Origin: Streptomyces sp. NBC_00663
GTDB lineage: Bacteria > Actinomycetota > Actinomycetes > Streptomycetales > Streptomycetaceae
DNA: 64,000 nucleotides
Assembly: GCF_036226885.1 (NCBI RefSeq)
Contig: NZ_CP109027.1
Coordinates: forward strand, 6,386,001-6,450,000
Reading direction: 5' to 3'
A program made the position numbers and the translations under genes. Under the pieces are notes generated by a model, which saw only the letters and a program-made list of their open reading frames with translations, did no database searches and was not told where the DNA came from. Positions 26,081-35,000 of the stretch are shown here, one piece after another. The stretch's first letter is position 1. Each line of letters starts with the position of its first letter.

Positions 26081-27210
26081 CGTCCTTTCGCTACCTGTCC
26101 AGGGTCCGCCGTCACGGCCAGTTTGGTGCGGGCGAAGTCGTGATTGGCGGCCACTCGCTCGCGGTGCTGGGCGGGCAGCTTCCCGCCGTCCAGGAGCTTC
26201 TCGCAGGCCTCCAGCGACTCGCGGTAGGCGCCCATCCAGTACGCCGCGACCGCCAGCTCGTCCAGGGCGCGCCAGTCGTACCAGGCGTGCTCGACGAAGA
26301 GGATGTCGTCGGGCGGCGGGAGCTCCGCCGCGCGCCGCGCGAACAGGTAGGCGAGCGGCCAGCGTTCTCCCCGTGTCCGGCACAGATGGGCGAGTTCGCC
26401 CAGCGGTTCGGCACGGGTGGGTCGGTGTTCATGGGCGTCCAGGAAGCGGGACATGACCTCGGGCGTACGGCGCTTCAGCGTCAGGGCGAGGCGGGCCGCG
26501 TAGAGCCGGGAGCAGAAAGCCTCCTCGGCGAAGCCGTCCATGGCCGCGCGGCGGTCGTAGGCGGCCAGTGCCTTCGCCGGCTCGTCGGCGTCCCGCCAGC
26601 TCTGGGCGAGGTAGAAGGCGTAGCGGGTGTTGCCGGGGTCCTTGGCGAGGCCGTCCTTGAGGAGCGCCGCGTCCCGCAGGTACTTGGTGCGCGGGCTGCC
26701 CTGCGACCGGCCGCCGCCGCCCATGATCACCATGCGGACGCCGGTGAGCGACGCCCGGCTGAACTCCGTGTCGCATTCCAGGTATTCGTGGAGTACGCCG
26801 ACGTACCGCCACGGGAGTCGGGTCGACACCAGCGTCGGGCGCCAGTGGACGACGGGGCCGTGGCGGACCGCCATGTCGTAGCAGTCGTGGGTGAGCGTCG
26901 GCCGGGTGAAGCCGGGGTCGGTCTCCAGTACGTCGTCGGCGTCGATGAAGAGCAGGTGGCTCGCGCGCTCCCGGGCCCGTTCGATCGCCTCCGTGCGGCT
27001 CGCGCCGAAGCCGCGGAAGGGGCTCTCGTACAGCGTTCCCGGCAGGTCGGCGAGGGTCTCGCGGACGATGTCCTGGGTGCCGTCGGTCGAGCCGGTGTCC
27101 AGGATCACCCAGCTGTCGACGAGGGGCCGTACGGAGTCGAGGCAGCGTCGGATCACATGCGCCTCGTCCTTGACAATCATATTGAGGCAGACCGCGTTTG
27201 TGTTATTCAT
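26077..27210 (-). CDS. TPR-containing family 2 glycosyltransferase
   Basis: A 377-residue protein. The GT-A domain starts at the N-terminus (NMIVKDEAHVIRRCLDSV, then ILDTGSTDGTQD as the nucleotide-binding part and FIDADDVLE as the DxD metal site near residue 95). After about 185, helical repeats of the TPR type follow (GNTRYAFYLAQSWRDADEPAKA and similar). This architecture occurs in enzymes that glycosylate peptides, proteins or glycolipids. It has no signal peptide. ATG 27210 begins after an A-rich leader and the first codons are less GC-rich than the rest. It is the first gene of a minus-strand pair and is divergent from a GT-C enzyme. Confidence 0.85.
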   Translation of the reverse strand: MNNTNAVCLNMIVKDEAHVIRRCLDSVRPLVDSWVILDTGSTDGTQDIVRETLADLPGTLYESPFRGFGASRTEAIERARERASHLLFIDADDVLETDPGFTRPTLTHDCYDMAVRHGPVVHWRPTLVSTRLPWRYVGVLHEYLECDTEFSRASLTGVRMVIMGGGGRSQGSPRTKYLRDAALLKDGLAKDPGNTRYAFYLAQSWRDADEPAKALAAYDRRAAMDGFAEEAFCSRLYAARLALTLKRRTPEVMSRFLDAHEHRPTRAEPLGELAHLCRTRGERWPLAYLFARRAAELPPPDDILFVEHAWYDWRALDELAVAAYWMGAYRESLEACEKLLDGGKLPAQHRERVAANHDFARTKLAVTADPGQVAKGR

Positions 27211-27218
27211 GGCATTTT

Positions 27219-27236
27219 CTTTTCTCTGCAGAAAAG
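27219..27236. promoter_or_regulatory. Inverted repeat in the divergent intergenic region
   Basis: CTTTTCT and AGAAAAG, separated by CTGC, form a 7-bp inverted repeat in an A/T-rich 103-bp spacer between two divergent glycosyltransferase genes, 9 nt before one start codon. It could be an operator or a leader hairpin. Confidence 0.35.
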
Positions 27237-27313
27237 GACCGCCCGGTGAAATTATCCGGCTCCAGGGGTGCGTGCAAGGAGCCACCGGCGAAAGGGTAGG
27301 TATAGGTATTCCT

Positions 27314-28846
27314 ATGGTCATCGCCGCACAGCTTCCTCCGCCCCGCGAAGAATTCCGGCCCGATGTCGCGGACGCTTCCGCGCGGGGCCGGATGCTGCTC
27401 TGGCTGGGGCCACTCGCCCTCGCCCTGGGGCTGGGCGGCCTCGGGCTGACCGGCTCGCTGCTCGGCCGCGACGAGCTGGTCACCTGGGACATGGCCGGCC
27501 GGGACACCGACGGGATCCTCGCCACGGTGCGGAACGTCGACGCCGTGCACGGCACCTATTACCTGCTGATGCACGGATGGGTGGAGCTCTTCGGGGATTC
27601 CGCCCTTTCGCTGCGGCTGCCTTCCCTGTTCGCGGCGGCCGGCGCGGCGGCGGTCGTGGCGCTCCTCGGGAACCGGCTCTTCGGATATCGGGCCGGAATT
27701 CTGGCCGGGTTCCTCTTCGCGCTCGTCCCGGCGGTGAGCCGCTATGGCCAGGAAGCCCGCTCGTACGCGCTGGTGATGCTGGCCGTCGCGCTCGCCACGC
27801 TCCTGCTCCTGAGGGCCCTGGACCGGCCGCGCGGCCTCTGGCGCTGGGCCGCCTACGCGCTCGCGCTGACCCTCACCGGACTGCTGCATCTGATCGCGCT
27901 GTCCGTCGTGATCGCTCACGTCTGTCTGCTCGCCGCCCACGCGCGCCGTGACCGCTCCCTGTGGTGGCGGGCCGGTCTCGCCCTCGCTGCGGTCGCCGTG
28001 GTGGTCGCCCCGTTCGCCCTGCTCGGCCGCTCCCAGGCCGGACGCCAGCTGTACTGGGTCCCGGCGCCCGACGGCTGGGCGCTGCTCTCCCTCCCCGGCG
28101 AGGTCTTCGCCTCCGCGGTGTGCGCCGGAGCCCTCATCGCCCTGGCCCTGGCGGCCCGCGCCAAGCGCAGGGCCCCGCTGCTGCTGTGCGGCACCTGGGC
28201 GCTGCTGCCCCCGGCCCTGGTCTGGGCCGCCTCCCACGGCGAGGTCTCCTACTTCCGCGGCGTCTACGTCCTGTGCACCCTCCCGGCCTGGGCACTGCTC
28301 GCCGGCTCAGGCCCGGCCTCCGCCCGGCGTTCCTGGAAGGCGGCGGCCTCGGTTCTCGTGGCGCTGGCCCTGATCACCCTGCCGGACCAGCGGCAGGTGC
28401 GGCAGCCCTTCGAGCACAACGCCCCGGTGCCCCTCGACTACGCGGCCGCGGCGGAGGTGATCGAGCGGCTCCACCAGCCCGGGGACGCCGTGGTCTACGA
28501 CCGCTTCGACAGCTGGCAGCTCGACGGTGGCGTGCGGTACTACCTGCCGCGTGACATGGAGCTGCGGGATGTCTTCCTGACGCGGACCCCGGCCGAGATC
28601 GACGATCTCTACGCGGTCCAGTGCTCCGTCCCGGAGCTGTGCCTCAGGGGCGAGCGCCGCATCTGGCTGCTGACGCAGGGGACCGACTTCCCCTTCAACG
28701 CGATCGACCCGGCGCAGGCGGGGGCCCTGCGGAGCCGGTACACGATCTCGACGAGCACGCAGGTGACGGGGATGACGGTGAGTCTGCTGGAGCGCATCGG
28801 TGCGGCAGGTGCGGCAGGCGCGGCAGGGGGTGTCCGGCAGTCCTGA
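27314..28846 (+). CDS. GT-C family membrane glycosyltransferase (ArnT/GT39-like)
   Basis: A 510-residue polytopic protein with about 10-11 hydrophobic helices up to residue 365 and a soluble extracellular C-terminal part. The first outer loop carries the acidic LGRDELVTWD motif typical of enzymes that use polyprenyl-phosphate sugars, and RYGQEARSYAL is a family hallmark. Such enzymes transfer mannose or other sugars to proteins or lipids outside the membrane. The acceptor here is unknown; the collagen-like exported protein next door is one candidate (inference). ATG 27314 is preferred. The region upstream is A/T-rich noncoding DNA. Confidence 0.85.
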   Translation: MVIAAQLPPPREEFRPDVADASARGRMLLWLGPLALALGLGGLGLTGSLLGRDELVTWDMAGRDTDGILATVRNVDAVHGTYYLLMHGWVELFGDSALSLRLPSLFAAAGAAAVVALLGNRLFGYRAGILAGFLFALVPAVSRYGQEARSYALVMLAVALATLLLLRALDRPRGLWRWAAYALALTLTGLLHLIALSVVIAHVCLLAAHARRDRSLWWRAGLALAAVAVVVAPFALLGRSQAGRQLYWVPAPDGWALLSLPGEVFASAVCAGALIALALAARAKRRAPLLLCGTWALLPPALVWAASHGEVSYFRGVYVLCTLPAWALLAGSGPASARRSWKAAASVLVALALITLPDQRQVRQPFEHNAPVPLDYAAAAEVIERLHQPGDAVVYDRFDSWQLDGGVRYYLPRDMELRDVFLTRTPAEIDDLYAVQCSVPELCLRGERRIWLLTQGTDFPFNAIDPAQAGALRSRYTISTSTQVTGMTVSLLERIGAAGAAGAAGGVRQS

Positions 28847-28865
28847 CATGCTGCCGGACGCCCCC
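28826..28865. terminator. Bidirectional terminator between convergent genes
   Basis: A 15-bp stem (arms 28826-28840 and 28851-28865, one G-U pair) with a 10-nt loop that contains the stop codon of the GT-C gene. It also serves the opposite collagen-like gene. Confidence 0.85.
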
Positions 28866-28876
28866 TTGCGGCGGTC

Positions 28877-29698
28877 CTACGGCACGACGGTCCCGCCGTT
28901 CACAGCGCCGGGCGCCGGCTGCCTGTTCACCAGGGTCCAGGCGTCTTCGCAGGTCAGCGTCGGTGAGCTGTCGGTGTCCACATCACACGTGGTCTCCCAG
29001 ATCGCACCGGTCGTGGTGATGACGTCGATGTTGACGTCCCCTTCCGTGCCCCCGCCCAGGGCCTGCTGGGCGATGGAGATGCCACAGGCGTCCGAGGGAT
29101 AGTCGTCGAGGCCGCTGAGGTCGGTCCACAGGTACGGTCCCGGAGCCGGCTGGAGGTCGCGAATGCCGGCGTAGGCCCTGGTGATCGGGTCGCTCTCGGT
29201 CGCCGGGGACAGCACGGCCCGCAGCTCGAAGTTGTTCTCGTCCCGGGTGGCGTCGATGTCGACGCACGGGCCCGCCGCGCCGGTGGCTCCGGTCGCACCC
29301 GTGGCGCCGGTGGCACCCGTCGCGCCCGTGGCACCTGGGGTACCGCCCTCGCCAGGAGTACCCGTGGCGCCGGTCGCCCCGGTGGCACCCGTCGCACCCG
29401 TCGCGCCCTTAGGACCCGTGGCGCCCTTCGGCCCCGTCGCCCCGGTGGCGCCCTTGCACTTGTCCTTGCCGGTGTACGCCTCCGCGCCCGCTCTCGAGTG
29501 GTGGGGCTTGTGCGGCTTGCAGTTGTCGCCCGTCTGCGGTGCCGCGGCCGGTTTCTCGGACACCGCCTGCGCGGCCGCCGCGGCCGGCGTGATCACTCCG
29601 GCGGCGATGACCAGAGCGAGGGAGGTCAGCACCCCGGCCTTCTGGAACCTCACCCGGGCCAGTGGCCCCAGCAGCGAGGGAGTGGGTCGAGGACTCAT
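28877..29698 (-). CDS. Exported collagen-like repeat protein
   Basis: A 273-residue protein with a signal peptide (basic N-region, hydrophobic 22-38, AAAAAQA cleavage region), then a His/Cys-rich segment. Residues about 83-144 are an almost unbroken series of Gly-X-Y triplets, mostly GAT with GPK and a GEGG interruption. A C-terminal domain with four cysteines in two pairs (ACGIS, TTCDV, TCEDAW and PCVDI) follows. GXY repeats form trimeric triple helices on bacterial surfaces. ATG 29698 has AAGGAG 7 nt upstream; ATG 29704 is too close to it. Threonine in the Y position is a typical site of glycan addition, and glycosyltransferase genes lie beside it. Confidence 0.88.
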   Translation of the reverse strand: MSPRPTPSLLGPLARVRFQKAGVLTSLALVIAAGVITPAAAAAQAVSEKPAAAPQTGDNCKPHKPHHSRAGAEAYTGKDKCKGATGATGPKGATGPKGATGATGATGATGATGTPGEGGTPGATGATGATGATGATGATGAAGPCVDIDATRDENNFELRAVLSPATESDPITRAYAGIRDLQPAPGPYLWTDLSGLDDYPSDACGISIAQQALGGGTEGDVNIDVITTTGAIWETTCDVDTDSSPTLTCEDAWTLVNRQPAPGAVNGGTVVP

Positions 29699-29838
29699 TG
29701 GCATGCTCCTTGGCGCGAAAGCGGGCCCGGGGGAGTTCCCGGACCTCGGTGCGAGGGTGACCTGATCGCCCACGACAACCGCCGCGCGCGCGGCGGACGC
29801 GCCGTCAAATAGGTAAAACGGTCTAGCGGACAAGGGTT

Positions 29839-30945
29839 GTGACGGCATCGCAACCCACGACGCGCATCCGGGCCGCGGGCCGTCGCGTCTTGTCCGGTAT
29901 GGAACCGCAGAAGCCGCTGCCCGAGACCCGACAGCCGGAGGGGTGCCTCGTGACGGCCATCCGCATCCCGGTGCGGATCGTCGTACTGGTGCTGGTCGTG
30001 CCGGTACGGATCGTGTGGGACGCGCTCGTCGTGGCCGGGCGGTTCCTCCGCGACACGGTGCTCAGGCCGTTCGGGCGGGCGCTGCTGTGGGTGGGACGGG
30101 CGGTGTTCGTCTGGCCGTTCGTCGGGTTGTGGCGGTACGTCGCCGTGCCGCTCGGCAAGGGGCTCGCCCGGCTCGGCGACATCCTCGTCGTCGTACCCGT
30201 GGTGTGGCTGTACCGGTACGTCCTCACTCCGGTGGGGCACGGCCTCGCCTGGGTGTACGCGCGCGTGCTCACGCCGGTCGGGCACGGGATCATGTGGTTC
30301 CTGCGAGGGATCGGCGCCGGGCTCGCCGCGGTCGGGGTCGGGGTGTACGCCGCCGTGGCCTGGCTCGCGCGGTACCTCGTCCTCGTACCCGCCGCCTGGG
30401 TGTACGCCTGGATCCTCACGCCGGTCGGACACGGCATCGGCTGGATCCTCCGCGGGATCGGGCTCGCGCTGTACTGGATCGCGCGCGTGGCGCTCGTGCT
30501 GCCCGCGCTCGCCCTGTGGCGCTGGGTGCTCGTGCCCGTCGGGCGGTTCCTCGCCGTCGTGGCGCGGGAGGTGGGGGACGCGCTCGGACACGCCTGGCGG
30601 ATCGCCGGGCACCTCTCGCTCGCCGTCGGTCGGTTCCTCGGGAGCCTCTTCCGGTGGATCTTCGTGGAACCGGTGCGATGGGTGTACCGGACCCTGCTCA
30701 CGCCGGTCGGACATGTCGTACGAGATGTGGTGCTGCGGCCCGTCGCCGGGGCGGCCCGCAGTGTGGGACGGGCCACGCGGGAGGTGCTCGCCTCCGTGCG
30801 GGAGTCCGCGCGGCAGGCGCGGGCCGACTTCCGGCGGATGCTCCTCGGCGAGCCCCGGGAGCCGGTCGCGGTGGACCGGCGGGAACCGACGGCGCACGAG
30901 ACACGTACTCTTGGTAGGAGTACGACCGTTCTCACTAAGGACTGA
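29839..30945 (+). CDS. Membrane protein with repeated LTPVGHG motifs, unknown function
   Basis: A 368-residue protein rich in Val, Leu, Trp and Arg. Three exact LTPVGHG heptapeptides start at about residues 129, 144 and 193, LTPVGHV follows at about 287, and relaxed versions (LVPVGRF near 231, AVPLGKG near 100) fall between. Each is flanked by W-V-Y or R-G-I-G patterns, so the protein looks built from tandem amphipathic or re-entrant modules. The last 60 residues are hydrophilic. The start is uncertain: GTG 29839 is the longest frame, ATG 29899 begins where third positions become G/C-rich, and GTG 29950 has the best ribosome site (GGAGGGG, 6 nt). I know no function. It precedes TIGR03936 without a gap. 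Confidence 0.8.
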   Translation: MTASQPTTRIRAAGRRVLSGMEPQKPLPETRQPEGCLVTAIRIPVRIVVLVLVVPVRIVWDALVVAGRFLRDTVLRPFGRALLWVGRAVFVWPFVGLWRYVAVPLGKGLARLGDILVVVPVVWLYRYVLTPVGHGLAWVYARVLTPVGHGIMWFLRGIGAGLAAVGVGVYAAVAWLARYLVLVPAAWVYAWILTPVGHGIGWILRGIGLALYWIARVALVLPALALWRWVLVPVGRFLAVVAREVGDALGHAWRIAGHLSLAVGRFLGSLFRWIFVEPVRWVYRTLLTPVGHVVRDVVLRPVAGAARSVGRATREVLASVRESARQARADFRRMLLGEPREPVAVDRREPTAHETRTLGRSTTVLTKD

Positions 30946-30992
30946 CGACACTGGGCAAGCGACAGCCCGAAGGCCCGCCGCCCGCACCCGCG

Positions 30993-31751
30993 GTGCAGCG
31001 CATCCGACTGCGCTACACCAAGCGCGGCCGCCTCCGGTTCACCAGCCATCGTGACTTCCAGCGCGCCTTCGAGCGTGCGCTGCGCCGCGCCGAGGTGCCG
31101 ATGGCGTACTCGGCGGGGTTCACGCCGCATCCGAAGGTGTCGTACGCCAATGCCGCACCCACCGGCACGGGCAGTGAGGCGGAATATCTGGAGATCGCCC
31201 TCACCGAGGCGCGGGACCCCGAGAAGCTCAGGGTTCTGCTCGACGAGTCGATGCCCGCCGGGCTCGACATCGTCGACGCGGTCGAGGCCCGGACGTCCGG
31301 GCTCGCCGACCGGCTGACCGCCTCTGTGTGGGAGCTGCGGCTCGACGGGGTCGAGCCGGCGGAGGCCGAGCGGGCCGTCGCCGTGTTCAACGCCGCCGAG
31401 GCCGTCGAGGTCCAGCGCATGACCAAGAACGGCGTTCGCACCTTCGACGCCCGTTCGGCGGTCGTAGATCTTGAAACGCACAGTTCGGCTGCTGATAGGC
31501 CGAGCGACCAGCCCTGTGCGATACTGCGGCTGGTTGTTCGGCACGTGACGCCTGCCGTACGACCCGACGACGTCCTGTCCGGTCTCCGCGCCGTGGCCGA
31601 CCTGGCGCCGCCGGTCCCCGCTGCGGTGACCAGGCTGGCGCAGGGGCTGTTCGATGAAGAGACCGGCGAGGTGACCGACCCGCTCGCGCCCGACCGCGAG
31701 GCAGCTGAGGCCCCCACAACGGCCGCTGCCGCCGCGAAGGCGCCGGCGTAG
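30993..31751 (+). CDS. TIGR03936 family protein (DUF2344)
   Basis: A 252-residue protein (from GTG 30993) with the family N-terminus: a basic strand (RIRLRYTKRGRLRFTSH), RDFQRAFERALRRA and FTPHPKVSYANAAPTG. It is the partner of radical SAM protein TIGR03960; in many bacteria the two are fused or adjacent and precede rne. The function is unestablished. The C-terminal 30 residues are Ala/Pro-rich. GTG 30993 has no ribosome site. A CTG at 30951, in frame, lies 8 nt after AAGGAC and would add 14 residues (LGKRQPEGPPPAPA), so a non-standard start is possible. It begins 5 nt after the previous gene if CTG is used. Confidence 0.88.
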   Translation: MQRIRLRYTKRGRLRFTSHRDFQRAFERALRRAEVPMAYSAGFTPHPKVSYANAAPTGTGSEAEYLEIALTEARDPEKLRVLLDESMPAGLDIVDAVEARTSGLADRLTASVWELRLDGVEPAEAERAVAVFNAAEAVEVQRMTKNGVRTFDARSAVVDLETHSSAADRPSDQPCAILRLVVRHVTPAVRPDDVLSGLRAVADLAPPVPAAVTRLAQGLFDEETGEVTDPLAPDREAAEAPTTAAAAAKAPA

Positions 31752-32007
31752 GTCCCGCGAAAGGACGGACGTCGTAGCGCCGCCCTCGTATCCGGGAGCC
31801 ACCTGGGTCGGGCAGCGCACCGACCAGAAGACTTTCGCCAGGCCGTACCCAACAAGGGTGTACGGAACCGGCGAGACAGGACACAGAGAGCTCCCGTGCG
31901 GCGCCCGCGCCCCGGACGGCGGCACCGCGCATCGCGCGAGCCGCGGACGTCACCGGCATCGCCGGACCAGGCGCGGCGCCCGGGAGCCTGACGGGAGAAA
32001 CGCCCGC
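31752..32007 (+). promoter_or_regulatory. Leader region of the RNase E/G gene
   Basis: 256 bp without a supported gene. A frame is open from 31858 in register with the RNase, but its codons have no bias and no ribosome site, so it is read as untranslated leader. GGGAG at 31993-31997 is the ribosome site for ATG 32008. A long 5' leader is interesting because RNase E mRNA leaders mediate autoregulation in enterobacteria; the same here is only a possibility. Confidence 0.4.
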
Positions 32008-35000
32008 ATGCTCGAGCCGACCGAACCCACTGAGCCCGCCATGGGCTCCGAACTCAACACCCCCAGCGACACCCTGCCGCCGCGCCGCCGGCGCCGTGCC
32101 GCGTCCCGACCGGCGGGTCCGCCGGTCGGGGGCCCCGCCGAGGCATCGGACGAGGCGACGCCGGCCATACCGGCCGCCGAGGACGCCTCCGAGGAGCCGA
32201 CGGTGACCGCCGAGGCCGTGGAGGCCGCAGGGAGCGGGGAGACCGAAGAGGCCCCCGCGCCCGCCGCGCGTACGCGTCGCCGTGCCACCCGCCGGGCATC
32301 CGCGCCCGCCGGTACCCCCGCCGCTGACACCACGGTCGCGGAGACCGTTGTGCCGGTGGCCGAGGAGACCGCGCCCGTCGCGGAGCCGACGGTGACCGCG
32401 GAGGCCGAAGCGGAGGCCGAGGAGGCCGCCGCGCCCGCGCCCCGTACGCGTCGCCGTGCCACCCGTAGGGCGTCCGCGCCCGCCGGTGCCCCCGCCGCCG
32501 AGGCCGCCGAAACCGTCGTAGCCCCCGCCGAGCCCGAGGCCGCCGCACCGGCCGTAGAGGAGCCGGAGGCCGAGGAGGCCGCCGCGCCCGCGCCCCGTAC
32601 GCGTCGTCGCGCCACCCGTAGGGCGTCCGCGCCCGCCGGTGGCCCCGCCGCCGACGCCGTTCCCGAGGCCGAGGCTCCGGTGAGCGTCGAGCCGGAGACG
32701 AGCGTCGCCGAGGAAGCCGCACCGGCCGAGGAAGAGGCCCCCCGTCGGGGCCGTCGGCGTGCCACGCGTCGAGTGACCGCGCCCACCGAGGCGCCCGAGA
32801 CCGTGGAGGCGCCCGTGAGCGCTGACAACGAGACCAAGCCCGCCGAGACCGAGTCGGCTGAGACCAAGCCGGTCGAGGCCGCTGCCGAGGCTCCGGCCGA
32901 GGAGGCCGCCGCCGCGGAAGAGGCCCCGCGCCGCGCCCGCCGGCGTTCCGTGCGCCGGGCCGCCACCGGGTTCTCCGAGCCCGCGCGGGCCGCGGGCGAC
33001 GACGCCGAGGAGGACGCTCCGCGTCGGCCCGCGCGGCCCGCCGTGGCCGTCTTCCAGGCGCCCGTGTTCGCCGAGCCGCAGTTCCAGACGCCCGAGCGCG
33101 CCGCCGCCGCGGCCGCCGCCGAGGCGGAGGTCGAGGAGCCCGAGGAGCCCGTGGCCGAGGAGCCCCAGGAGGAGCCGGTCGCCGCGCGCCGCCGTCGCCG
33201 CCGCCGGGGCGAGCCCGCGGAGGCCGAGGCGCCGCAGGTCGTCGAGACCGCCGCCGAGGACGAGCCGGAGGAGGCCGAGGAGTCGGCCGAGGACGCCGTC
33301 GACAGCGAGTCGGACGAGTCGGAGGAGGGCGGCTCCCGCCGTCGCCGTCGCCGTGGTGGCCGTCGCCGTCGTCGCGGTGAGTCCGCCGAGTCGGAGGCCG
33401 AGGAGGGCGACGAGTTCGCTGCCGAGCAGGCCGACCAGGATGCCGAGGACACCGCCGAGCAGGTCGAGGAGGACGCCGAGGACGACGACGAGGGCGGTTC
33501 CTCGTCCTCCAGCAGCCGTCGCCGCCGGCGCCGTCGCCGCCGCGCCGGTGACTCCTCCTCCGACGCCGAGCCCGGTGACGGCGACCCCGAGCGCACCGTC
33601 GTGAAGGTCCGCGAGCCGCGCCCGAAGGCGGAGCCGTCCGACGAGGTGCAGTCCATCAAGGGCTCCACGCGTCTGGAGGCCAAGAAGCAGCGCCGCCGTG
33701 AAGGCCGTGAGCAGGGCCGCCGTCGCGTCCCGATCATCACCGAGGCCGAGTTCCTGGCCCGCCGTGAGGCCGTCGAGCGTGTGATGGTCGTCCGGCAGAG
33801 CGGTGAGCGCACGCAGATCGGCGTCCTGGAGGACGGCGTACTCGTCGAGCACTACGTCAACAAGGAGCAGGCCACCTCGTACGTCGGCAACGTCTACCTG
33901 GGCAAGGTCCAGAACGTGCTGCCGTCCATGGAGGCCGCGTTCATCGACATCGGCAAGGGGCGCAACGCGGTCCTGTACGCCGGTGAGGTCAACTTCGAGG
34001 CGCTGGGCATGGCCAACGGGCCGCGGCGCATCGAGTCCGCGCTGAAGTCCGGCCAGTCGGTGCTCGTCCAGGTGACGAAGGACCCGATCGGCCACAAGGG
34101 CGCCCGTCTGACCAGCCAGGTCTCCCTCCCGGGCCGTTACCTCGTGTACGTCCCCGAGGGCTCGATGACCGGCATCAGCCGCAAGCTGCCCGACACCGAG
34201 CGCGCCCGGCTGAAGACGATCCTCAAGAAGATCGTTCCCGAGGACGCGGGCGTCATCGTGCGCACCGCCGCCGAGGGCGCCAGCGAGGACGAGCTGCGCC
34301 GCGATGTCGAGCGGCTCCAGGCGCAGTGGGAGGACATCCAGAAGAAGTCGAAGAACGGCAACGCCCCGACGCTGCTGTACGGCGAGCCGGACATGACGGT
34401 CCGGGTCGTCCGCGACATCTTCAACGAGGACTTCACCAAGGTCGTCGTCAGCGGTGACGAGGCGTGGGAGACCATCCACGGCTACGTCTCGCACGTCGCG
34501 CCCGACCTGGCCGACCGGCTGTCGAAGTGGACCTCCGAGGTCGACGTCTTCGCCACCTACCGGATCGACGAGCAGCTGTCCAAGGCGCTGGACCGCAAGG
34601 TCTGGCTGCCGAGCGGCGGTTCGCTGGTGATCGACCGGACCGAGGCGATGGTCGTCGTCGACGTCAACACCGGCAAGTTCACCGGCCAGGGCGGCAACCT
34701 GGAGGAGACGGTCACCAGGAACAACCTGGAGGCGGCCGAGGAGATCGTGCGCCAGCTGCGGCTGCGCGACCTCGGCGGCATCATCGTCATCGACTTCATC
34801 GACATGGTCCTGGAGCAGAACCGGGACCTGGTGCTACGGCGCCTCCTGGAGTGCCTGGGCCGGGACCGGACCAAGCACCAGGTCGCCGAGGTCACCTCGC
34901 TGGGCCTGGTCCAGATGACCCGTAAGCGGGTCGGCCAGGGTCTGCTGGAGTCGTTCTCCGAGACCTGCGTCCACTGCAACGGCCGCGGTGTCATCGTCCA

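Noticed and set aside
29270-29460. Repeat array resembling CRISPR
   Set aside because: The repetition is the triplet code for Gly-Ala-Thr in the collagen-like gene, with no unique spacers.
31858-32007. Extension of RNase E by 50 codons upstream
   Set aside because: No codon bias and no ribosome site, and GGGAG precedes ATG 32008.
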